Assembly (NCBI GenBank): GCA_964579735.1
Contig: CAZOHH010000017.1
Span: 1 to 35,580, forward strand
DNA: 35,580 nt
Source: CAILLO01 sp964579735
GTDB taxonomy: Bacteria; Bacillota; Clostridia; Saccharofermentanales; UBA5734
Reading direction: 5' to 3'
How positions within the stretch are numbered: the first letter of the stretch is position 1; each line of letters opens with the position of its first letter. Shown one piece after another: positions 31,027 to 35,580 of this stretch. The translations under genes were made by a program, and so were the position numbers. The notes under the pieces are model-generated. The model was not told the origin of the DNA. It was given only the letters and a program-made list of their open reading frames with translations, and ran no database searches.

Positions 31027-31535
31027 ACCGTTTCGACGCCTCCGGGTCCTTCGACTTCTCCGATTCGGAGAAGCAGGCAAGAAGCCGCCGTCTCCCCGAA
31101 GCCACGGCGCGGTTCGCGGGCCGAGCCGGGATTCAGCAGCAGGAACGAGGAGCCGTCCTCTCGGACGGCGGCCAGCTGACAGGGGCGGTGCGTATGTCCG
31201 AAAAGGACGATTTCGACGGGAGGGAGCCTTTGGGCCGCGTGGGCCGTCAGACGGGAGAGCCCTCGTTTGACGTCCTGGAGATGACCGTGGACCAGGAGGA
31301 GTCGATGGCCCGCTATCTCGACGATGGCCGAAGCCGGGCATCCGTGGGTGCAGTCGAAGTCGCCGTTGCCACGGACGTTGTGCAGCGGAAGACTGGCTTC
31401 CGAGGCGAGGAGCAACGCATCATCGCAGTTGTCCCCGAGGTGGATCAGCGTCTCGACTTCCGGGTGGGCCGCGAGGGTGCGCCTCACGAACGAGAGGTCT
31501 CCGTGGGTATCGGACACGACGAGGACCGTGGTCAC
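31017..31535 (-). CDS. YsnB/YfcE-type metallophosphoesterase
   Basis: A 172-residue calcineurin-like phosphoesterase. Metal ligands are complete: Asp9 and His11 (SDTHGD), Asp35 (LGDNCDD), Asn57 (GNGD), His83 (LLVHGH) and His114/His116 (FGHTHRP). The family includes the phosphodiesterase YfcE/MJ0936. The order rdgB then this gene matches ysnA-ysnB of Bacillus subtilis. It starts at GTG 31535, overlapping the rdgB stop by four bases (GTGA), with GGAGGGA upstream. The natural substrate is not known. Confidence 0.92.
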   Translation of the reverse strand: MTTVLVVSDTHGDLSFVRRTLAAHPEVETLIHLGDNCDDALLLASEASLPLHNVRGNGDFDCTHGCPASAIVEIAGHRLLLVHGHLQDVKRGLSRLTAHAAQRLPPVEIVLFGHTHRPCQLAAVREDGSSFLLLNPGSAREPRRGFGETAASCLLLRIGEVEGPGGVETVWE

Positions 31536-32131
31536 GGGTGGAGTCCCTCCTCGCGCAGGCGGGCGACCATGAGTCGCAGGGCGCGGCCACGGTGGCTGAC
31601 CGCATGTTTTTCGGCGGCCCCGAGTTCCGCGGTCGTCTTCCCGAGTTCCGGAAGCAGGAAGACCGGGTCGTAGCCGAATCCTCCTTCGCCACGCATCTCG
31701 GAGGCGATCCTTCCCTCGCAGGTGCCGCGGACGGTGAAGGAGGACCCATCGGGGCGGACGACGGCGATCGCGCAGACGAAGCGTGCGGTTCGGGCCTCTT
31801 CGGGCACGTCTCGGAGTGACGACCAGAGGAGGGAGATCTTCTCGGGATAGGTCGCGTCCCGGCCCGCGTATCGCGCCGAATGGATCCCCGGTGCACCGCC
31901 GAGCGCATCGACGGCAAGGCCGGAGTCGTCGGCCATCACGAAACCGCCGGTGACTGCGTGGACCGCTTTTGCCTTGATCAGTGCGTTTTCCTCGAAGGTC
32001 TGCCCGTCTTCCTCGATCTCGCCATCGAACCCGGCTTCCCCCATCGGCACCACCTCGAAGGGAATTCCCTCAAGGATCTCCTTGACCTCGCGGACCTTGT
32101 GGGCGTTTCCAGTGGCGAGGATGAATCTCAT
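31532..32131 (-). CDS. rdgB: XTP/dITP diphosphatase
   Basis: This HAM1/RdgB-family enzyme removes ITP, dITP and XTP so that they do not enter DNA or RNA. The 199-residue length is typical. Features include ILATGNAHKVREVKEIL, TFEENALIKAKAV, VMADDSGLAVDALGGAPGIHSARYAG, GFGYDPVF and AVSHRGRAL. ATG 32131 overlaps the methyltransferase stop by four bases (ATGA). It is useful next to a purine operon, though in a different transcript. Confidence 0.96.
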   Translation of the reverse strand: MRFILATGNAHKVREVKEILEGIPFEVVPMGEAGFDGEIEEDGQTFEENALIKAKAVHAVTGGFVMADDSGLAVDALGGAPGIHSARYAGRDATYPEKISLLWSSLRDVPEEARTARFVCAIAVVRPDGSSFTVRGTCEGRIASEMRGEGGFGYDPVFLLPELGKTTAELGAAEKHAVSHRGRALRLMVARLREEGLHP

Positions 32132-33375
32132 GGGCCCACCTCGGCGTCGAGCAGCAGTCCGAGCGTGATGCCGGCGCCCGTTCGCGCGACGAGATTCCGA
32201 TATTCCTTGGCCGCCGCCGGGTCGGGCCGACCCGTGCGGATCGATGTGACGAGGAGGTTCTTGGGGGTGTCGAGAGGCGAAACGTACTCGACGATGGTGG
32301 TGGCGTACCCAGCGGCGGAGAGCAGCAGGACACGCATCGCGTCGGTCAGCAGGTCGGCCATCCTTGCGCGGAGAACGCCCTGGGAGACGAGACCGCCCTC
32401 GAGTCCGGGCATGCGATAGTCACGGGAGAGAAGCTCCTTCTGGCAGCACGGGACGCAGGCGATGGCGTCCGCACGGGCCCGGATGCCGGTGAACATGGCC
32501 AGGTCGGTCGCGGTGTCGCAGGCGTGGAGACTGATGACGAGCTGCGGCGTCTCGCCGGGGTCGAGCAGGTAGTCGTTCAGATCCTGGACGCGGAACTCCA
32601 TGTTGCGGTAGCCCAGGCGAGCGGCACGTTCCCGTGAGGCGGTGATGACGCCCTCGGACAGGTCGAGCCCGAGGAAGCGGCATGCGTGCCCCAGCTTCTC
32701 ACGGATGTACCAGTTCAGCACGAAGGAGAGGTAGGACTTCCCGCAGGCGCAATCGAGGATGAGGACACGGTCATGGCGAGCGCAGAGGTCCCTCAGGACG
32801 GGGTCCAGCCGGTCGACGAACCGGTCGGTCTGGTTGTATTTCCGGAGCTTGTCGTTTCGCAGACGCCCGTTGGGGTCAAGGAAACCGAGTTCGCGAAGCA
32901 GCGGTCCTGCTTCGGCGACCGAAACGCGGTAGTCGACGGGTGCGCCGGCGTAAAGGGCTCCATCGTCCCCGTGCCGCGGCGCCGCGGCGGTAGCGCCGGA
33001 AAGCCCAGAAGGTATGGCATGCAGGGCAGTTGTCGAAAGAGAACCGGTCTTCACCCCGCGCGCATCCGCCGATACGAATCGACCTCCCCCGCGCTCCATC
33101 AGACGGAGCTCGGCGGAGTCGTACTGCAATGCGAGTTCGTGGAGGCGCTCGAGGACATGCCCTGCCCCGCCGGTCGTCGTACCCCCTGGAAAGGTGAATC
33201 GATAGAGGGGTCCGGGTCCGCCGGACTCGCCCGCCGCGAGGACGATGGTGGCGGTGTGTCGGCGGGCACCCCCTTCGAAGACCCCTTCGAAGGAGACGAA
33301 ATCCTCCGCCTCCTCGAGGCGGCTGCGCAACGCTTCCAACAGGACGTCCAACTTGTCGACGATGACCTTCTTCAT
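32128..33375 (-). CDS. SAM-dependent methyltransferase of the METTL25/GSTCD (Methyltransf_32) type
   Basis: A 415-residue protein. The C-terminal half is a class I methyltransferase of the Methyltransf_32 kind: RNDKLRKYNQTDRFVDRLDP, the SAM loop LDCACGKSYLSFVLNWYI (207-224), FLGLDLSEGVI, ISLHACDTATDLAMF and IACVPCCQKEL. The first 150 residues hold a separate alpha/beta region (FVSFEGVFEGGARRHTATIV, LYRFTFPGGTT) of unknown role, perhaps for binding RNA. Eukaryotic relatives are METTL25 and GSTCD; the substrate of the bacterial forms is not established. ATG 33375 is taken as start with GGGGAGG about 11 bases upstream; an earlier in-frame TTG at 33408 overlaps the neighbouring gene. Confidence 0.8.
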   Translation of the reverse strand: MKKVIVDKLDVLLEALRSRLEEAEDFVSFEGVFEGGARRHTATIVLAAGESGGPGPLYRFTFPGGTTTGGAGHVLERLHELALQYDSAELRLMERGGGRFVSADARGVKTGSLSTTALHAIPSGLSGATAAAPRHGDDGALYAGAPVDYRVSVAEAGPLLRELGFLDPNGRLRNDKLRKYNQTDRFVDRLDPVLRDLCARHDRVLILDCACGKSYLSFVLNWYIREKLGHACRFLGLDLSEGVITASRERAARLGYRNMEFRVQDLNDYLLDPGETPQLVISLHACDTATDLAMFTGIRARADAIACVPCCQKELLSRDYRMPGLEGGLVSQGVLRARMADLLTDAMRVLLLSAAGYATTIVEYVSPLDTPKNLLVTSIRTGRPDPAAAKEYRNLVARTGAGITLGLLLDAEVGP

Positions 33376-33392
33376 GGAATTCTGGACCTCCC

Positions 33393-34826
33393 CTACTGTC
33401 TCCGCCAACCCGGTGGATACAGGTTCTTGAACATCCCACGGCCCATGGGCCGAAGCCAGCCGACGGGAAAACCGAGTATGCGCGCGGCTGCGGTTCCTCC
33501 AGGGTCGAGCGGGGTGCCGGTTTCCTCCACGGAAAGGGTCTCCCCTTTAAGATACCTCAGGGCGGTCCCGTCTTCCACCGGCAGGTCCACGGCACGAAGC
33601 ACCTCTTCCCCGCCGAGGACCAGGGAAAGGGAGTGGGACGGCTCGAAGCGCAGGCCTTTGCGGTCCGCATGCAGCGAGCCGAAGTGGAATCCGCGCTTGA
33701 GGATGCGGAGGCCGGAAAGGTCCGGCGGAGTCATCGGCAGGATATGCAGGTGTTCGCCGGAAAGGGTCGCGCACCGCGCTCCGGAAAGCCAGCTGGCAAG
33801 TCGATCCGCGGTCGACGGCACGAGGACGGGCTCGGCGAATCGTCGGAAGGCGTCGATGGCCTCAACGTCGAGGGACGCGAACGGAGCGGGTGCTTCGGAT
33901 AAAGCCACTCCACTCCCCGCCTTCTCGAGGCAGGCGCAGAAGTGTCCGTCGCCCGGAGCGCGGTGCGGCCAGATCCGAGCCGCGGCCGAAAGCCCTCGGT
34001 CGAAATCGAGCGCATTCGAGATTCCACCCGTCTTGGGGACGTCGACGAGGCGATAGCCGGCATGCCGGTCCAGGAAGGCGACGATCGTTTCCTCGTCCTC
34101 GCTCGCTTCGAAGGTGCAGGTGGAGTAGACCAGCCGTCCTCCCGGCGAAAGGAGCCGGTCGGCGGCGTCGAGGATGTCGTCCTGCTGGCTTCGGCAGCGG
34201 CCATCGGCGAATTCGCCCCACCGGGCGACAGCGGAGGAATCGCGTCGGAACATCCCCTCCCCGGAGCAGGGGGCGTCCACGAGGATCCGGTTGAAGAAGG
34301 AGGGCAGGCGGTCGGCCAAACGGGCCGGATCCGCCACGGCGACCATGGCGCAGGTCACGCCGCACCGCTCGAGATTTCGCACGAGCGCCCGGGCGCGGTC
34401 CTCGCTCACGTCGTTGGCGAGCAGGATTCCCTCCCCTTCCATGCGGGCCGCGATCTGCACCGACTTGCCGCCGGGGGCGGCGCACAGGTCGAGGACGCGG
34501 TCGCCGGGGCGCGGGTCGAGTACCTCGACGGGCAGCATCGCGCTGGGCTCCTGGAGGTAGAACAGGCCTGCATCGTGTAGGGGGTGGCGGCCGAAAGCAT
34601 GGCCGGGCGGAATCAACAGGCCGTCCGGGCACCAGGGCACGTCGACTGAATCCGGCGAATCCCCCAAGGAAAGCAGTCGCCGCAGCGACTCGCGGTCCAG
34701 CCGCGGCGGATTCGCCCGCACCCCCGCGCGCGGCGGGAGGTCGAAGCTGGCAAGGAATGCATCGAAATCCTCCGCCTCGGTGAAGAGGGGGCGAACGCGG
34801 TCGACGAACCCGACGGGCAGTCTCAC
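33393..34826 (-). CDS. rRNA (cytosine-C5-)-methyltransferase, RsmF/YebU-like
   Basis: A NOL1/NOP2/Sun-family enzyme that methylates C5 of a cytosine in rRNA using SAM. It shows PSAMLPVEVLDPRPGDRVLD, LCAAPGGKS, VDAPCSGEGMFRRD with Cys187, and YSTCTF with Cys237, the two cysteines of the RNA m5C mechanism. The C-terminal 170 or so residues (FHFGSLHADRKGLRFEPSH, LRYLKGETL, GFPVGWLRPMGRGMFKNLYPPGWRR) match the extra domain of RsmF-type members. The exact rRNA position is not decided. GTG 34826 overlaps the argS stop by four bases. Confidence 0.9.
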   Translation of the reverse strand: MRLPVGFVDRVRPLFTEAEDFDAFLASFDLPPRAGVRANPPRLDRESLRRLLSLGDSPDSVDVPWCPDGLLIPPGHAFGRHPLHDAGLFYLQEPSAMLPVEVLDPRPGDRVLDLCAAPGGKSVQIAARMEGEGILLANDVSEDRARALVRNLERCGVTCAMVAVADPARLADRLPSFFNRILVDAPCSGEGMFRRDSSAVARWGEFADGRCRSQQDDILDAADRLLSPGGRLVYSTCTFEASEDEETIVAFLDRHAGYRLVDVPKTGGISNALDFDRGLSAAARIWPHRAPGDGHFCACLEKAGSGVALSEAPAPFASLDVEAIDAFRRFAEPVLVPSTADRLASWLSGARCATLSGEHLHILPMTPPDLSGLRILKRGFHFGSLHADRKGLRFEPSHSLSLVLGGEEVLRAVDLPVEDGTALRYLKGETLSVEETGTPLDPGGTAAARILGFPVGWLRPMGRGMFKNLYPPGWRRQ

Positions 34827-35580
34827 ATCCGCTCGACGGCCGAGATGCCGACCAGGTCGAGCCCGGTCCGCAGGGCGACGCAGACGGCCTCGGTCAATGC
34901 GATGCGCGCGCGTCGGAGTCCTTCATCGGGCGCGGACAGGATCGACTCGTTGTTGTAGAACTTGTTGAAGGCGCGGGCGATTCCGGCGACCTGCCGCGTC
35001 ATCATGAAAGGTTCGTTGGATTCGACGGCCTTGTGGACCGCGTCGCCGAAGCCGTAGAGCAGCTTGGCCACGGAGACCTCGTCGTCGCCCGTCATGCGGG
35101 CGAGGTCTGCAGCCGAAGCAGCCGACCCTCCGGCGGACCCCTCGACCGCGGCTTTGCGCAGGACGCTGCGACCGCGCGCGTAGGTATACATCGCATAGGG
35201 AGCGGACTCCCCCTCGAAATCGAGCATCTCCTCCCAGGAGAAGACGATATCGCGGTCGCGGCCGTTCTTCACGAAGGCGTACTGCACCGCGCCGATGCCG
35301 ACTTTTTCTGCGATTTCCGCCCGTTCCTCTTCGCCCATGTCCGTGCCGCGCAGGTCCGCGTTCCGGTCGATGATCTCGCGTGTCTTCGCGACGCTCTCCG
35401 CGAGCAGTTCGTCGAGGAAGATCACTTCTCCTTCGCGCGTCGACAGCTTACGGTCCGCGAACTTCACGAGGCCGAAGCCGACGTGGACGCAGTCGTCCGC
35501 GAAGTCGAAACCGGCCTTCTTCAGCACGGCGAAGACCTGGCGGAAATGCAGCGCCTGAGGGGTTCCCACGACGTAGATGT
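34823..35580 (-). CDS. argS: Arginine--tRNA ligase (3' part; gene continues past the window)
   Basis: The C-terminal 252 or so residues of ArgS, the class I enzyme that charges tRNA-Arg. Reading enters from the right edge as YVVGTPQALHF, followed by the KMSKS-like loop KLSTREG, and VKNGRDRDIVFSWEEMLDFEGESAPYAMYTYAR. The DALR anticodon-binding domain closes with FNKFYNNESIL and ALRTGLDLVGISAVERM. The beginning of the gene, including the HIGH motif, lies outside. It heads the coupled argS-rsmF-methyltransferase-rdgB-phosphoesterase-acetyltransferase run. Confidence 0.95.
   Translation of the reverse strand, partial: IYVVGTPQALHFRQVFAVLKKAGFDFADDCVHVGFGLVKFADRKLSTREGEVIFLDELLAESVAKTREIIDRNADLRGTDMGEEERAEIAEKVGIGAVQYAFVKNGRDRDIVFSWEEMLDFEGESAPYAMYTYARGRSVLRKAAVEGSAGGSAASAADLARMTGDDEVSVAKLLYGFGDAVHKAVESNEPFMMTRQVAGIARAFNKFYNNESILSAPDEGLRRARIALTEAVCVALRTGLDLVGISAVERM

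Noticed and set aside
1..35580. CRISPR arrays, insertion sequences, integrases, prophage or rRNA genes
   Set aside because: No regularly spaced repeats, transposase or integrase motifs, attachment-site-like duplications or rRNA sequences were recognised by reading. All genes share similar GC content and housekeeping character.

Overview
The window is GC-rich (apart from about the first 350 bases), densely coding, and reads mainly on the minus strand. Only a pilin-like gene (388-1311) and pyruvate kinase (26201-27943) read on the plus strand. Start and stop codons of neighbours often overlap as ATGA or GTGA. Strong AGGAGG-type ribosome binding sites are common, and recognisable TTGACA/TATAAT promoters stand in the few gaps. 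TGA is used as a stop and an RF2 gene is present, so the standard code applies. The gene set suggests an anaerobic, Gram-positive-type (Bacillota-like) bacterium: a NadD-YqeK fusion next to RsfS, a ComEA-like protein, a Bacillus-type Fe-S PurF, pyruvate kinase with a C-terminal PEP-utilizer domain, a PheB-like ACT protein beside homoserine dehydrogenase, RdgB beside a YsnB-like phosphoesterase, and a group-C-like sensory [FeFe] hydrogenase cluster. The exact lineage cannot be fixed from this window alone.

Layout. 1-3302: the start of an unidentified minus-strand gene, a promoter and a type IV pilin-like protein with a lectin-like C-terminal region, a VOC protein, a nucleotidyltransferase-fold protein, and tRNA-Pro(CGG) with its own promoter and terminator. 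3340-6634: thyX, thrS (without a TGS domain, with its own promoter) and a ComEA-like protein. 6827-14401: a purine operon, promoter - purine riboswitch - purE-purF-purN-purH-purD-nadD/yqeK-rsfS, closed by a hairpin at 6709-6733. The riboswitch has a perfectly conserved J2/3 strand and guanine-type J3/1, but an L2 loop of about 33 nt instead of 7 and a non-canonical L3. 14421-20122: asnC-type regulator, aminotransferase, prfB, larB, larC and a DUF1638 protein, all overlapping or nearly so, preceded by a perfect 12-bp hairpin.

20202-26007: a long minus-strand run that starts at an extended -10 promoter: DRTGG protein, small ATPase, HydS-like [FeFe] hydrogenase, second DRTGG protein, PHP protein, HATPase, a membrane protein and malic enzyme. 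The middle part looks like a redox or H2-sensing module rather than a catalytic hydrogenase. 26135-27943: divergently transcribed pyruvate kinase. 28081-29798: homoserine dehydrogenase and its ACT-domain neighbour. 29875-35580: argS (partial), an rRNA m5C methyltransferase, a METTL25/GSTCD-like methyltransferase, rdgB, a YsnB-like phosphoesterase and an Eis-like acetyltransferase, linked by start-stop overlaps.

The most promising items are the variant purine riboswitch that governs purine, NAD and ribosome-silencing genes together, the HydS/DRTGG/PHP/ATPase sensory cluster, and the translationally coupled LarB-LarC-DUF1638 set.
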